Source: Collimonas fungivorans
GTDB taxonomy: Bacteria; Pseudomonadota; Gammaproteobacteria; Burkholderiales; Burkholderiaceae_D
Assembly: GCF_001584145.1 (NCBI RefSeq)
Contig: NZ_CP013232.1
Coordinates: forward strand, 4,030,001-4,094,000
Length of the DNA: 64,000 nt
Direction: 5' to 3'
The notes below the pieces were generated by a model. The model saw only the letters and a list, made by a program, of their open reading frames with translations, did not search any database and was not told the DNA's origin. Shown piece by piece: positions 48,258-57,768 of the stretch (the stretch's first letter is position 1; the number at the start of each line of letters is the position of its first letter). A program made the translations under genes and the position numbers.

Positions 48258-48322
48258 CGATCAAGGTCGCGCATCAGCGAATCGAACGATCTTAAAACGC
48301 AGCTCATCGAAAAGGAAACACC

Positions 48323-48733
48323 ATGAACCGTATCAGCAAATTTGTCGCCATCACCGTTCTCGCCAGCGCCGCAACCATGGCTGTCGCACAAGGCTATAGC
48401 GGCCCGTCCGCCACTTCGGCGGCGCCTGCCGCGGCCCGCTACGCCGGTCCGTCGACTGTGCCAAGCATGACCGCCAAGCAGCTGCTGGCGAACGGCGTCG
48501 ACGACCAGTACGTGACCCTGACCGGGAAACTGGTGCGCCATACCGGCGGCGACCATTATGTGCTGGCCGACGCCAGCGGCGAAATACAAGCCGACATTTC
48601 GGCCAGGCATTTCCCGCAGGATCAGACTATCGATGCCAATACCGTAGTCGAACTTAGCGGAAAATTCGACAAGGAACGCTTCGGCAGCTCGAAACTGGAA
48701 GTCAAGCAAATCAAGGTAATCGCCGTCAAATAA
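48323..48733 (+). CDS. ygiW: YgiW/YdeI-family periplasmic OB-fold stress protein
   Basis: 136 residues with a signal peptide (MNRISKFVAITVLASAATMA then VAQ). The BOF domain reads VDDQYVTLTGKLVRHTGG, YVLADASGEIQADIS and VELSGKFDKERFGSSKLEVK. In E. coli, ygiW sits next to qseBC and is linked to stress tolerance. Here it follows qseBC and has its own CTTAA box. Confidence 0.87.
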   Translation: MNRISKFVAITVLASAATMAVAQGYSGPSATSAAPAAARYAGPSTVPSMTAKQLLANGVDDQYVTLTGKLVRHTGGDHYVLADASGEIQADISARHFPQDQTIDANTVVELSGKFDKERFGSSKLEVKQIKVIAVK

Positions 48734-48739
48734 TCCTTA

Positions 48740-48781
48740 GGGCCCGTTAGGGAATAAGTTGGGCATTTGGACGGCCTTAGC
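48740..48781 (+). repeat. Half fold-back element (solo left arm)
   Basis: Forty-two bases align without gaps to the left arm of copy 3 (16973 onward), with GGGA/GTG-type differences dominated by transitions; shared blocks include AAGTTGGGCATTTGGACGG against AAATTGGATATTTGGGCGG. No pairing right arm is present nearby. It begins 7 bp after the ygiW stop. Confidence 0.65.
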
Positions 48782-48809
48782 GCAGCGGCTGCGCGAAACC
48801 CCGCCGCAT

Positions 48810-48842
48810 CTTAATAGAATCTTCATAGCATGATGCTAAGAT
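48810..48842 (+). promoter_or_regulatory. PmrA/QseB-type box and extended -10 before macA
   Basis: CTTAAT (48810-48815), 5 bp (AGAAT), CTTCAT (48821-48826) is an 11 bp period direct repeat. TGC-TAAGAT (48834-48842) ten bp later is an extended -10 candidate. The macA start is at 48915. Confidence 0.6.
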
Positions 48843-48873
48843 GCCGCATCATGCTATTTTTTCTATTTTTTTG
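48826..48873 (+). terminator. Hairpin with T runs in the ygiW-macA spacer
   Basis: TAGCATGATGC (48826-48836) and GCATCATGCTA (48846-48856) form a perfect 11 bp stem with a nine-base loop followed by TTTTTTCTATTTTTTTG. It looks like an intrinsic terminator for ygiW. The presumed macA -10 lies inside the stem-loop. Confidence 0.75.
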
Positions 48874-48914
48874 CAGTGAAAAATGGCGCGCCGAGCAATC
48901 CCTCAACTTCCGCC

Positions 48915-50111
48915 ATGCGTCCTTCCAACAAAAAAATCGTCGTCTATCTCGTCTCCGCAGCGCTGCTTTTGCTGCTCGCGTTTGCCCTGTACCGGTTTTT
49001 CTTCCATGGCGGCAAAGAACCGCAATACCTCACCGCTCCAGTCGTCACCACCGATATCCAGGATACGGTGCTGGCCAGCGGTTCACTCGAAGCGCTGCAG
49101 CAGGTGAGCGTCGGCGCCCAGGCATCGGGCCAGCTCAAATCGCTGAAGGTGGTGCTGGGACAGGAAGTGAAAAAGGGACAGCTGGTAGCCGAAATCGATT
49201 CGCTGACGCAGCAAAATGCGCTGCAAAACGCAGAATCCGCGCTCACGCAAGTACGCGCCCAGCTGCGCTCCAAGCAAGCCAGCCTGGTCCAGGCCCAGCA
49301 GAATTTCAAGCGCCAGCAGCGCCTGCTGGCCGGCGACGCCGGTTCGCGCGAAAGTTATGAAACCGCGGAAGCGACCCTGCAGGCCACGCTGGCCGACATC
49401 GATTCGCTGAATGCGCAAATCGAACAAGCCAAGATCACCGTCAGCACCGCCACGCTCAACCTCGGTTATACCAAGATCACCGCGCCCATAGATGGCAAGG
49501 TGGTGTCGATCGTGACCAAGGAAGGTCAAACCGTCAATTCGGCCCAGCTGGCGCCAACCATCATCGTCCTCGCCGAACTGAAAACCATGACGGTGAAAGC
49601 GCTGGTGTCGGAAGCCGACGTGATCCGCGTCAAGCCGCAGCAGCCGGTGTTCTTCACCATCCTGGGCGACCCCGATCACCGTTTCCACGGCAAGCTGCGC
49701 TCGGTCGAGCTGGCGCCGGATTCGATCGGCAGCGATGCTAGCGACAGCAATAAAAAAAGCGATGCCAACGCCGCGCCGATCTACTACAGCGCCCGGTTCG
49801 ACATTCCCAACCCCGACAACAAGCTGCGCATTTCCATGACAGCGCAGGTCTCGATCGTGCTGAGCGAAGTCAAGGCGGCGCTGGTGATCCCGTCGACGGC
49901 GCTGGGCGAGCGCGGCAAGGATGGCCGCTACCAGGTCAAGGTGCTGGAAACCAAGGACGGCAAGCACAGCGTCGCCACGCGCCAGGTGCGGATCGGCATC
50001 AATAACGTCCGTGCGCAAGTGCTGGATGGCTTGAAGGCCGGAGAAAAAGTCATTGTGGGAGAGGATAGCGGCACACCGCCGACTGATGCCGCTGCCGTGA
50101 TAATGGACTAA
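48915..50111 (+). CDS. macA: MacA-type efflux periplasmic adaptor
   Basis: 398 residues from the ATG at 48915. There is one N-terminal membrane anchor ([20 protein letters not shown]), a lipoyl half-motif ([20 protein letters not shown]), a long coiled hairpin (residues about 105-175) and the second lipoyl half with [17 protein letters not shown]. It bridges MacB and the TolC-like protein. A GTG at 48876 could extend the N-terminus. Confidence 0.93.
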   Translation: MRPSNKKIVVYLVSAALLLLLAFALYRFFFHGGKEPQYLTAPVVTTDIQDTVLASGSLEALQQVSVGAQASGQLKSLKVVLGQEVKKGQLVAEIDSLTQQNALQNAESALTQVRAQLRSKQASLVQAQQNFKRQQRLLAGDAGSRESYETAEATLQATLADIDSLNAQIEQAKITVSTATLNLGYTKITAPIDGKVVSIVTKEGQTVNSAQLAPTIIVLAELKTMTVKALVSEADVIRVKPQQPVFFTILGDPDHRFHGKLRSVELAPDSIGSDASDSNKKSDANAAPIYYSARFDIPNPDNKLRISMTAQVSIVLSEVKAALVIPSTALGERGKDGRYQVKVLETKDGKHSVATRQVRIGINNVRAQVLDGLKAGEKVIVGEDSGTPPTDAAAVIMD

Positions 50112-50113
50112 GC

Positions 50114-52093
50114 ATGAAGCCAGCCTTGCTAGAGCTGACGGGACTGTACCGGCAATTTCCGTCCGGCGAAGAAACCGTTACCGTGCTCAACAACATCAAC
50201 CTGAAAATCGGCGCCGGTGAAATGGTGGCGCTGGTCGGCCCATCCGGGTCAGGCAAATCGACCTTGATGAACATCCTCGGCTGCCTCGACCGTCCCAGCA
50301 GCGGCAGCTACCTGGTGGCCGGCCAGGCTACCGGCGACATGGAACCCGACGCCCTGGCGCATTTGCGGCGCGAGCATTTCGGCTTCATTTTCCAGCGCTA
50401 CCATCTGTTGCCCGACCTGGATGCCGCCAGCAATGTCGAGATTCCCGCAATCTATGCCGGCAAACCGGCAGCGGTGCGCAAGCAGCGCGCGCAAGCGCTG
50501 CTGGGCCGGCTCGGCCTGGCCAACCGCACCCATCACCGGCCCAGCCAGCTGTCGGGCGGGCAGCAGCAACGCGTCAGCATTGCGCGCTCGTTGATGAACG
50601 GCGGCCAGGTGATACTGGCCGATGAACCGACCGGCGCGCTGGACAGCCACAGCGGCCAGGAAGTCATCAAGATCCTGCAAGAGCTGCATGCCGAAGGCCA
50701 TACCGTCATCATCGTCACGCATGACATGCGCGTTGCCGAATATGCGCAGCGCATCATTGAAATCAGCGACGGTGAAATCGTCGCCGACCGCCTGCGCCAG
50801 GACAGCGCCGCCGATGCATCTTCAAACGCCGCTGCGCGCGACCGGCCGCAGATCGAACTCGGCCAGGAATCGTCGTGGCGCGCCACTGCAGCCAGCCTGG
50901 TCGAAGCCTGCAAGATGGCCTGGCTAGCCATGAAGTCGCACCGGCTGCGCAGTTTCCTGACCATGCTGGGCATCATCATCGGCATTGCTTCGGTGGTGTC
51001 GGTGGTGGCGCTGGGCGAAGGATCGCGCCGGCAGATCCTCAAGGACATCAGTTTCCTGGGCACCAATACCATCACCATCTATCCCGGCAAGGACTGGGGC
51101 GATGAAAAAGCAGCGGCGGTGCGTTCGCTGGTTTCCGCCGATGCCGATGTGCTGGCGCAGCAGGTATACGCGGACAGCGCCACTCCTGGCATCAGCACCG
51201 CGGCTATCGTACGCTACCGCAACATCTCGGTCAGCGCTTCGCTGCAAGGCGTGGGCGAGCAGCATTTTCGCGTGCACGACGTGCAGATGGCGGAAGGCCG
51301 GCCGTTCACCGCGACCAGCGTCAAGCAGCAGACGCAGGAGGTGGTGATCGACCACAACATGCGCCAGAAACTGTTCGGCAAGAACGACAATCCGATCGGA
51401 CAGGTGCTGATGCTCGGGAACATTCCCTGCCGCATCGTTGGCGTCGCAAAAAAAGAAAAGAATGCCTATGGCGGCGGCAGCAGCCTCACCCTGTGGGTCC
51501 CTTACACCACGGCCCTGACGCGCATCATAGGACAGTCCCACCTGCAATCGATTTCAGTGCGCGTCAGCGATGCCGCCTCGCCTGCGGCTGCCGAAAAAAG
51601 CATCGTCAAGCTGCTCACCCAGCGCCATGGCGGCAAGGATTTTTTCATACAGAACAGCGACAGCATCCGCAAGGCCATCGAATCGACCACTGCCACCCTG
51701 ACGCTGCTGGTGTCGATGATCGCCGTGATTTCGCTGGTGGTCGGCGGCATCGGCGTGATGAACATCATGCTGGTGTCGGTCACCGAGCGGATCCAGGAAA
51801 TCGGCGTGCGCATGGCGGTAGGCGCGCGCCAGTCCGACATCATGCGGCAGTTCCTGATCGAAGCGATACTGGTCTGCCTGCTGGGCGGCATCCTCGGCAT
51901 CTCACTGGCGCTCGGCATCGGCGCGCTGTTTTCCAGCTGGTCCGGCGTCAACGGCAGTTTCCAGATGCATTATTCGCTGACCTCGATCGTGGTGGCTTGC
52001 ACCTGCTCGACCCTGATCGGCATCATCTTCGGCTTTTTGCCGGCCCGCAATGCAGCCCGACTGGATCCGGTGGAAGCCCTGGCTAGAGAATGA
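50114..52093 (+). CDS. macB: MacB-type ABC exporter (ATPase plus permease)
   Basis: 659 residues. N-terminal ATPase: Walker [10 protein letters not shown] at 42-50, signature [15 protein letters not shown], Walker [14 protein letters not shown]. After a linker comes TM1 ([19 protein letters not shown]), a periplasmic domain and three C-terminal helices ending [12 protein letters not shown]. It exports macrolides, siderophores or peptides in studied cases; the substrate here is unknown. It starts 2 bp after macA and overlaps the next gene by 4 bp. Confidence 0.96.
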   Translation: MKPALLELTGLYRQFPSGEETVTVLNNINLKIGAGEMVALVGPSGSGKSTLMNILGCLDRPSSGSYLVAGQATGDMEPDALAHLRREHFGFIFQRYHLLPDLDAASNVEIPAIYAGKPAAVRKQRAQALLGRLGLANRTHHRPSQLSGGQQQRVSIARSLMNGGQVILADEPTGALDSHSGQEVIKILQELHAEGHTVIIVTHDMRVAEYAQRIIEISDGEIVADRLRQDSAADASSNAAARDRPQIELGQESSWRATAASLVEACKMAWLAMKSHRLRSFLTMLGIIIGIASVVSVVALGEGSRRQILKDISFLGTNTITIYPGKDWGDEKAAAVRSLVSADADVLAQQVYADSATPGISTAAIVRYRNISVSASLQGVGEQHFRVHDVQMAEGRPFTATSVKQQTQEVVIDHNMRQKLFGKNDNPIGQVLMLGNIPCRIVGVAKKEKNAYGGGSSLTLWVPYTTALTRIIGQSHLQSISVRVSDAASPAAAEKSIVKLLTQRHGGKDFFIQNSDSIRKAIESTTATLTLLVSMIAVISLVVGGIGVMNIMLVSVTERIQEIGVRMAVGARQSDIMRQFLIEAILVCLLGGILGISLALGIGALFSSWSGVNGSFQMHYSLTSIVVACTCSTLIGIIFGFLPARNAARLDPVEALARE

Positions 52094-53502
52094 AAAACAT
52101 GCGCTATCTCAAACCTTCCCTGTGCCTGCTGGCCTGCAGCTTGCTGGCCGCCTGTTCCACCCTGCACACGCCCTACCAACCGGTGGCGGTGACAACGCCG
52201 CCGGCTTGGCAAAACAAACTGGCGGAGAACGCCGGCGACGCCATCCGCCAAGACCGCTGGTGGCGCAATTTCAACGACCCGCAACTGGATCAGCTGGTAG
52301 AGCTTGCGCTGGCCCGCAACAACGACCTGGCGGCAGCGACGGTGCTGGTGCGGCGCGCGCAGTTGCAAGCCGGCCTGGCAGTCATCAACCCAACCGTCGC
52401 GCTGAACGTCAGCAGCAGCAACAGCCGCAATTTGCGCGGTTCACCCGTTGGCACGCGCAACCAGGCCCTCACCGGCAGCGTCTCCTACGAACTGGACCTG
52501 TGGGGCAAGCTGGCAAGCCGGCGCGACGCCGCCGAATGGGAAGCCCTGGCAACCGCCGAAGACCGCGACAGCACTGCTCTGGCCCTGGTCGGCACCACTG
52601 CTACCCTGTACTGGAAGATCGCCAACCTGCAACAACGTATCGCTGTCAGCGAACAAAGCATGGCTTATGTCGGCAAGATCCTGGAGCTGGTGCACCTGCA
52701 ATACGATGCCGGCGCGGTGTCGTCGCTGGAGCTGCTGGAGGCGGAGCGTTCGCTGGCGTCGCAGCAGGCCAGCCATACCCAGCTGCTGCAAGAACTGGTG
52801 GAGACGCGCGCCGCGCTGGCGTTGCTGTTCGACGGACCGCCGGAACTGCGTTATGCGGAAAGCGGCAAGCTCGCGGCCGCTGTCCTGCCGGCGGTCGACG
52901 CCGGCCTGCCGTCGCAGCTGCTAGGCCGCCGGCCCGACCTGCACGCGGCAGAACTGCGGCTGCGCAGACTGCTGGCCAGCATCGACGACACCCGCGCCAG
53001 CTATTATCCGTCGCTGGTCCTGACCGGTACGCTGGGAAGCAGCAGCACGGCGCTGTCTAACCTGCTGCAGAATCCGATCGGGACGCTGGGAGCGACTCTG
53101 GCTTTCCCGTTCCTGCAATGGAATCAGATGCAGCTGAATATTGCGTTATCCAAAGCGGACTACGACAAAGCGGCGATCGATTTCCGCCAGGCCTTTTACA
53201 AGGCATTGAATGACGTCGAAACGGCCTTGTCCGCCCGCAGCCAATTCCAGGCCCAGGGGCAAAAACTGAGCCAGGCGCTGGCCGCGGCAAGCCGCATCGA
53301 AGGTTTATACGAGGAACGCTATCGCGCCGGCGCGGTGCCGCTGAAAACCTGGCTGGACGCGCAGGAAACCCGGCGCAACGCTGAAATCGCCGTGGCAGAC
53401 AACAACCTGAACCTGCTGACCAGCCAGGTCAAGCTGTATCAGGCTTTGGGCGGCGATACTGTCACAGCGACAGCATCAACTGCCGCGCAGCCGCCAAGAT
53501 GA
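52090..53502 (+). CDS. NodT/TolC-family outer-membrane efflux lipoprotein
   Basis: 470 residues with a lipobox ([13 protein letters not shown]). Two OEP repeats are visible, with [28 protein letters not shown] segment reading [20 protein letters not shown] and [20 protein letters not shown]. It provides the outer-membrane duct for MacAB. The 4 bp overlap with macB makes a macA-macB-tolC operon. Confidence 0.92.
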   Translation: MKNMRYLKPSLCLLACSLLAACSTLHTPYQPVAVTTPPAWQNKLAENAGDAIRQDRWWRNFNDPQLDQLVELALARNNDLAAATVLVRRAQLQAGLAVINPTVALNVSSSNSRNLRGSPVGTRNQALTGSVSYELDLWGKLASRRDAAEWEALATAEDRDSTALALVGTTATLYWKIANLQQRIAVSEQSMAYVGKILELVHLQYDAGAVSSLELLEAERSLASQQASHTQLLQELVETRAALALLFDGPPELRYAESGKLAAAVLPAVDAGLPSQLLGRRPDLHAAELRLRRLLASIDDTRASYYPSLVLTGTLGSSSTALSNLLQNPIGTLGATLAFPFLQWNQMQLNIALSKADYDKAAIDFRQAFYKALNDVETALSARSQFQAQGQKLSQALAAASRIEGLYEERYRAGAVPLKTWLDAQETRRNAEIAVADNNLNLLTSQVKLYQALGGDTVTATASTAAQPPR

Positions 53503-53510
53503 CAGCCGGT

Positions 53511-54383
53511 TCACTTGCGCAGCCATTGGCTGACACGTTGCGGATTGGCGTCGACCCACTGCTTGGCTGCCGCCTCCGGCTTGGCGCCGTTTTCTATGGC
53601 CAGCATGACGCTGTCGATCTCGCCTGGCTGCCATGAGAAATTCTTCAGAAAATCGTTGACCGGCCTGGCTTTCGCTTCCAGTCCGGGATTGGCGATGCTG
53701 TCGACATGCTCGGCTTCGCCATAGACTTTTTTCGGATCGTCGAGGAATTTGAGTTTCCACTTGGCGAACATCCAGTGCGGCACCCAGCCCGTCACCGCGA
53801 TCGCCTTGTTGTTGCGGATCGAGCGCTCCAGCTCGGCCACCATGCCGCTGCCCGAGCTCGGCATCAGTTTGTAGTCGAGGCCATAGTCCTTGATCGCCAG
53901 CTCGGTCTTGGTCATGACGCCGGCGCCGGCATCGATGCCGACGATGCGGCCGTCGAACGCGGCTTTTTGCGCAGGCAGGTCGACGATACTGGCGGCGTTG
54001 ACATAAGCAGGCACGATCAAGCCTATCCTGGCCCCCGGATAATTCACGCCCAAGTGCACCACCTTGTCTTTCAGCTTCTCGTAATACGCACCCTGCGTCA
54101 CCGGCAGCCAGGCCGACATGGTGGCGTCCAGGTCGCCCCGCGCCACCCCCTGCCACATCAGTCCGGCAGAGACCGGCACCAGCTTGACCTCATATCCCAG
54201 GTTTTGCCGAATGATCTGCGCCGCCACATAAGTAGTCGCGACACTGTCAGACCACCCCTCCACATAACCGATCTTGATGCCCGGCTTGGCATCCGCCGCA
54301 GCCACCCCCGAACTCGCCACACACGCCAGCGCGGCCACCAGGCAACATAATTTTCGTATCGGATTCATGCTTAACCTCTTCAA
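53511..54383 (-). CDS. Glycine betaine-type ABC transporter binding protein (orphan)
   Basis: 290 residues; the ATG at 54383 or the second one at 54368 starts a signal peptide (RKLCCLVAALACVASSGVAA). The OpuAC fold is recognised by GYVEGWSDSVATTYVAAQII, DATMSAWLPVTQGAYYEKL, GIDAGAGVMTKTELAIKDYG and AVTGWVPHWMFAKWKL, the last with the Trp residues of the ammonium cage. It has no permease or ATPase beside it and may feed the ChoWV complex, as several alternative binding proteins do in Pseudomonas. It follows gbcB on the same strand. Confidence 0.88.
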   Translation of the reverse strand: MKRLSMNPIRKLCCLVAALACVASSGVAAADAKPGIKIGYVEGWSDSVATTYVAAQIIRQNLGYEVKLVPVSAGLMWQGVARGDLDATMSAWLPVTQGAYYEKLKDKVVHLGVNYPGARIGLIVPAYVNAASIVDLPAQKAAFDGRIVGIDAGAGVMTKTELAIKDYGLDYKLMPSSGSGMVAELERSIRNNKAIAVTGWVPHWMFAKWKLKFLDDPKKVYGEAEHVDSIANPGLEAKARPVNDFLKNFSWQPGEIDSVMLAIENGAKPEAAAKQWVDANPQRVSQWLRK

Positions 54384-54410
54384 TGTGCTGCGATGGGAAC
54401 TGCCGATTTA

Positions 54411-54462
54411 ATTAGGGTCAGAGTCGAATTATTTCAGAGACTAATTCGACTCTGACCCTAAT
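54411..54462. repeat. Perfect 21 bp inverted repeat (REP-type hairpin)
   Basis: 54411-54431 and 54442-54462 are perfect inverted repeats beginning ATTAGGGTCAGAGTCG, around a ten-base loop (TTTCAGAGAC), between gbcB and the orphan binding protein. Units containing GGGTCAGAGTCGAATT are, from memory, dispersed in betaproteobacteria and often linked to REP-associated tyrosine transposases. It may also end the gbcB transcript. Confidence 0.75.
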
Positions 54463-54473
54463 TTATTTCTCAT

Positions 54474-55574
54474 TTATTTATCTACGACCAGGTTGCTCAG
54501 TGGCTTGCTGCAGCACAGGAGCACCATGCCTTGGTCGATTTCGCGCTGGCGGATGCCGCCTTTGTGCTGCATGTCTACCGTTCCTGAAATCAGCTTGACC
54601 TTGCAGGTGCCGCACATGCCTTGGGCGCAAGAGGAGGCCAGCCGGACGCCTGCGTTGCGGGCGGCTTCCAGCACGTGCTGCTGCGGACCGCATGTGATCT
54701 GGCGCATGCTTTTCTGGAAATTGATTTCGAAGCCGGCGGTGGCCGGGGCGCTGTCAAGAGTTGCCTGCGGCTGGCTCTCTTGCTGCAAAGTCTCGAAGGA
54801 AAAACTTTCCTCATGATAGCGGGCACGCTCAAAGCCGGCTTCGTCCAGCATGGCGCGCACCGCTTTCATGTAAGGCGCGGGACCGCAGACGAAAACTTCG
54901 CGCTCCATGAAATCGGGCGCCATCAGCTTCAGCGCCGGCAGCGACAGCATGCCGGTCGGGCCCGACCAGTCGCGCCGCTGGCCCAGCCGCTCGCAGATGA
55001 AACGGGTTCTGAAATTCTGCTGGTTGGCGGCGATCAGGCTCAGCTCGCGCTCGAAGATGATGTCGTCCGGCGTCCTTGCGCTATGGATGAAAACGATATC
55101 CCTGTCGTCGGACAGGTCGTGGTGGGCGCGCGACATCGACATCAGCGGCGTGATGCCGGACCCGGCCGACAGGAACAGGTACTTTTCCGCCGGATGGATA
55201 GCACAGGTAAACTCGCCTGCCGCGCGCAAAACCTTGACTTTGTCACCAGCCTTGAGGTTGTCGTGCAGCCAGTTCGACACCGGACCGCCCGGCACGCGCT
55301 TGACCGTGATCGAGATCGTGTGCGGCCGCGCCGGCGACGATGAAATCGTGTAGCAGCGGTTAATGGCTGCGCCGTTGATTTCCAGCTCCAGCGTGATGAA
55401 CTGGCCAGGCTGGAACACAAAGCCGCCGCCGCCGGGAGCGGCAAAGAAAAAGCTTTTTACGTCATGCGTCTCGGCCCGCACCTGGCAGCAGACCAACGTT
55501 TCCTCGCTATCGCTGTCCCACAGCGGCGGGATGCTGTCCCAGAAATTCCGGCGATTCAGTTTATTGGATTCCAT
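54474..55574 (-). CDS. gbcB: Glycine betaine demethylase, reductase component
   Basis: 366 residues from the ATG at 55574, which has CCAGGA six bases upstream; a TTG at 55604 is an alternative. A ferredoxin reductase-like module (FQPGQFITLELEI, NRCYTISSSPARPHT, LSAGSGITPLMSM) is followed by a plant-type 2Fe-2S domain with CAQGMCGTC and a downstream Cys pair (LLCCSKPL). It passes NAD(P)H electrons to GbcA. It is the last gene of the long gbc-dgc operon. Confidence 0.93.
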   Translation of the reverse strand: MESNKLNRRNFWDSIPPLWDSDSEETLVCCQVRAETHDVKSFFFAAPGGGGFVFQPGQFITLELEINGAAINRCYTISSSPARPHTISITVKRVPGGPVSNWLHDNLKAGDKVKVLRAAGEFTCAIHPAEKYLFLSAGSGITPLMSMSRAHHDLSDDRDIVFIHSARTPDDIIFERELSLIAANQQNFRTRFICERLGQRRDWSGPTGMLSLPALKLMAPDFMEREVFVCGPAPYMKAVRAMLDEAGFERARYHEESFSFETLQQESQPQATLDSAPATAGFEINFQKSMRQITCGPQQHVLEAARNAGVRLASSCAQGMCGTCKVKLISGTVDMQHKGGIRQREIDQGMVLLCCSKPLSNLVVDK

Positions 55575-55604
55575 GACCGGTCCTGGCAAGATTTCGGCTT
55601 TCAA

Positions 55605-56918
55605 TTAATTCTCCACAGCGATCGCTATGGTGGTCGCTGTGCCGCTTTTCAAATCGGCTGACAGCCCGGCTGACAAGCGGCCGATATACCAGGTGCAGAA
55701 CTTTTCAACCAGGCCTTCGGTAAACGGTGAATACGGGCCGGGCTGGTACGCCGTGCTGCGCGCACCTTGCTGCGACAGTTCGACCAGCCGCTTGTCCTGG
55801 TCGTTGGTGGCGTTCCACACCGCGGTCAGGTTGTCGAGCTGGTAGTCGATGCCTTCGCGCGCATCTTTATGCACCAGCCATTTGGTGCGCACCAGGGTAC
55901 GTTCCGCCGATAAAGGCAAGACTGAAAAACTGACGATGTGGTCGCTCATGAAGTGGTGCCATGAATTCGGCTGAGTCCAGAACGACAGCCCCCCCAGGTC
56001 AGCGCGCTCGAACTGCCCCAGCAGCTTGCCGGAAGCGACCTTGCCGTCCAGCGTCTGCGATTCGCCGGCGCGGTCCAGCGGCAGGCGCTGGGTGCGGAAG
56101 CCGGTCACCAGCTCGTCCAGGCGTTCTATCTCCGCCGACGGTAAGCCGCCCTGTTCCCATTCGGCGCAGCGCTGCGCAGCCAGTCGATCGAATTCGGCGA
56201 TCTGTTCTGCATTGCCAGGCGCCGACTGGTAGCCGAAGCCGAACTCGAACAATGAGGCAGTCAATTCAGGATGATTGGTCGCACAGTGATAACACTCGCG
56301 ATTATTTTCCATGGTCAGCTTCCAGTTGCCCTCTTCGATCAGGTCGACCTGCTTGGCGATCTTGCAGTCCTGCAGGCCGTGCGGCAGCAGATACGGCGCC
56401 ATGGCATCGCGCATGACCGCAAAATCCTGCGGCGGCTGTTCTGCCAGGCAAATGAATATCAGCCCAGCCAGGTTCTCGACATGCACCGGCTTCAAGCCGT
56501 GCTTGCTGCGATCGAATTTCTCGCCCATGTGGTCGGCATGGATCAATTCTCCTGTCAGGTTATAAGTCCACTGGTGATACGGGCAGACCAGGTTGCCGAC
56601 CGAACCTTTGTGCTCCGAACACAAACGCGCGCCGCGATGGCGGCACACATTGTGATAGGCGCGCACCGACATGTCGTCGTCGCGCACCACCACGATCGAA
56701 TTGAGGCCGACCTCGACCGTGACGTAATCGCCCGGCTCGGGAATATCCGGCTCGACCGCGACATGGATCCAATGCTTGCTGAAAATCTCCCGGATATCCA
56801 GGTCGAAGATTTCCTGGCTCAGGTAAAACGGCGCATCCAGGCTATGGCCAGGCAGGCGCTCGGCGATCAGTGATTGAATCTCTTTGGATACTTTCAATTG
56901 TTTCTCCATGTATTGCAT
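55605..56918 (-). CDS. gbcA: Glycine betaine demethylase, Rieske oxygenase component
   Basis: 437 residues. The Rieske motif is C92-x-H94 (VCRHRGARLC) and C112-x2-H115 (VCPYHQW). The mononuclear iron site is in ENNRECYHCATNHPEL. With GbcB it oxidises one N-methyl group of betaine, giving dimethylglycine and formaldehyde. An in-frame ATG at 56909 is an alternative start; neither has a strong ribosome site. It lies 37 bp after etfB. Confidence 0.94.
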   Translation of the reverse strand: MQYMEKQLKVSKEIQSLIAERLPGHSLDAPFYLSQEIFDLDIREIFSKHWIHVAVEPDIPEPGDYVTVEVGLNSIVVVRDDDMSVRAYHNVCRHRGARLCSEHKGSVGNLVCPYHQWTYNLTGELIHADHMGEKFDRSKHGLKPVHVENLAGLIFICLAEQPPQDFAVMRDAMAPYLLPHGLQDCKIAKQVDLIEEGNWKLTMENNRECYHCATNHPELTASLFEFGFGYQSAPGNAEQIAEFDRLAAQRCAEWEQGGLPSAEIERLDELVTGFRTQRLPLDRAGESQTLDGKVASGKLLGQFERADLGGLSFWTQPNSWHHFMSDHIVSFSVLPLSAERTLVRTKWLVHKDAREGIDYQLDNLTAVWNATNDQDKRLVELSQQGARSTAYQPGPYSPFTEGLVEKFCTWYIGRLSAGLSADLKSGTATTIAIAVEN

Positions 56919-56955
56919 TTATGGAACCGCCGCAGTTGCAACCTCAGCTGCAACA

Positions 56956-57768
56956 TCAATAGTTGACCAGATGATGTTCACGTAAATAGGCAAGGACTAT
57001 TTGTGCCTTGTCCGCAGCGCTGCCGTCCTGGACCACCTTGCCGCCACGGCTTTCGGTGACAGTGGCGGCTTGCATGCGGGCATGCCCGGAACGTTTTTCC
57101 GGCGCCGTCAGTTTGCGCGGCACGGCTTTAGCCGCTTCGACAGTCCATTCTTCGGTTTGGCCGCCAGTCCCTTGATAGCCAGCAAAAACCTGTTTCCTGA
57201 TTTCACCGCGGCGCAGCCTGGCGTAGGCATAACGCAGGCGGTTTGGCGCAAATGGATGGACCGTCATCACGGCCGGCAGCTTGAGCGCAACTTCGCGCCG
57301 CCGCCCCTTGGGCAGATATTGCTGGGCGACGATGTGCCCGGCGTCTGGTCTCACCGCGATCACGCCCGCCAGCAAAGGCAGGTTCAAGCGCGCCGCCAGC
57401 AGATACGGCAACATGCCGCTGCCTGCCCCGCCTTCGGCGCGGCTGCCGCACAACACCAGGTCATAATCTTGCAACTGCGCCTGCAATGCCGGCAGCACAT
57501 CTTGCGATATGGCAGCTTCAATTAACGTGATGCTTGAGGCGCCTAGCGCCAGGTATTCAGATAGGGCCGGACTGTCGTCATGGCCTGCGCAAGCTGCGTG
57601 GATAACATCGATGCTGGCGCCGGCCCCGCGTTGCGCCAGTTCATTTGCAAGATTCAGGGCAGCGGCGTCGTTGCGGCTGTAGCGCGGCACGCCGCTAACC
57701 GGATGGCGGTCTATCGACACCAGTACGGCAATCCGCTTGCGAATCTGTCCCGTAATGGCCTGGTTCAT
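56956..57768 (-). CDS. etfB: Electron transfer flavoprotein, beta subunit (dimethylglycine-demethylase associated)
   Basis: 270 residues. The EtfB fold is indicated by DYDLVLCGSRAEGGAGSGML, LPLLAGVI and LKLPAVMTVHPFAPNRLRYA. The C-terminus is longer and more variable than in housekeeping EtfB. It overlaps etfA by 4 bp. Together they take electrons from DgcAB rather than from general acyl-CoA dehydrogenases. Confidence 0.9.
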   Translation of the reverse strand: MNQAITGQIRKRIAVLVSIDRHPVSGVPRYSRNDAAALNLANELAQRGAGASIDVIHAACAGHDDSPALSEYLALGASSITLIEAAISQDVLPALQAQLQDYDLVLCGSRAEGGAGSGMLPYLLAARLNLPLLAGVIAVRPDAGHIVAQQYLPKGRRREVALKLPAVMTVHPFAPNRLRYAYARLRRGEIRKQVFAGYQGTGGQTEEWTVEAAKAVPRKLTAPEKRSGHARMQAATVTESRGGKVVQDGSAADKAQIVLAYLREHHLVNY

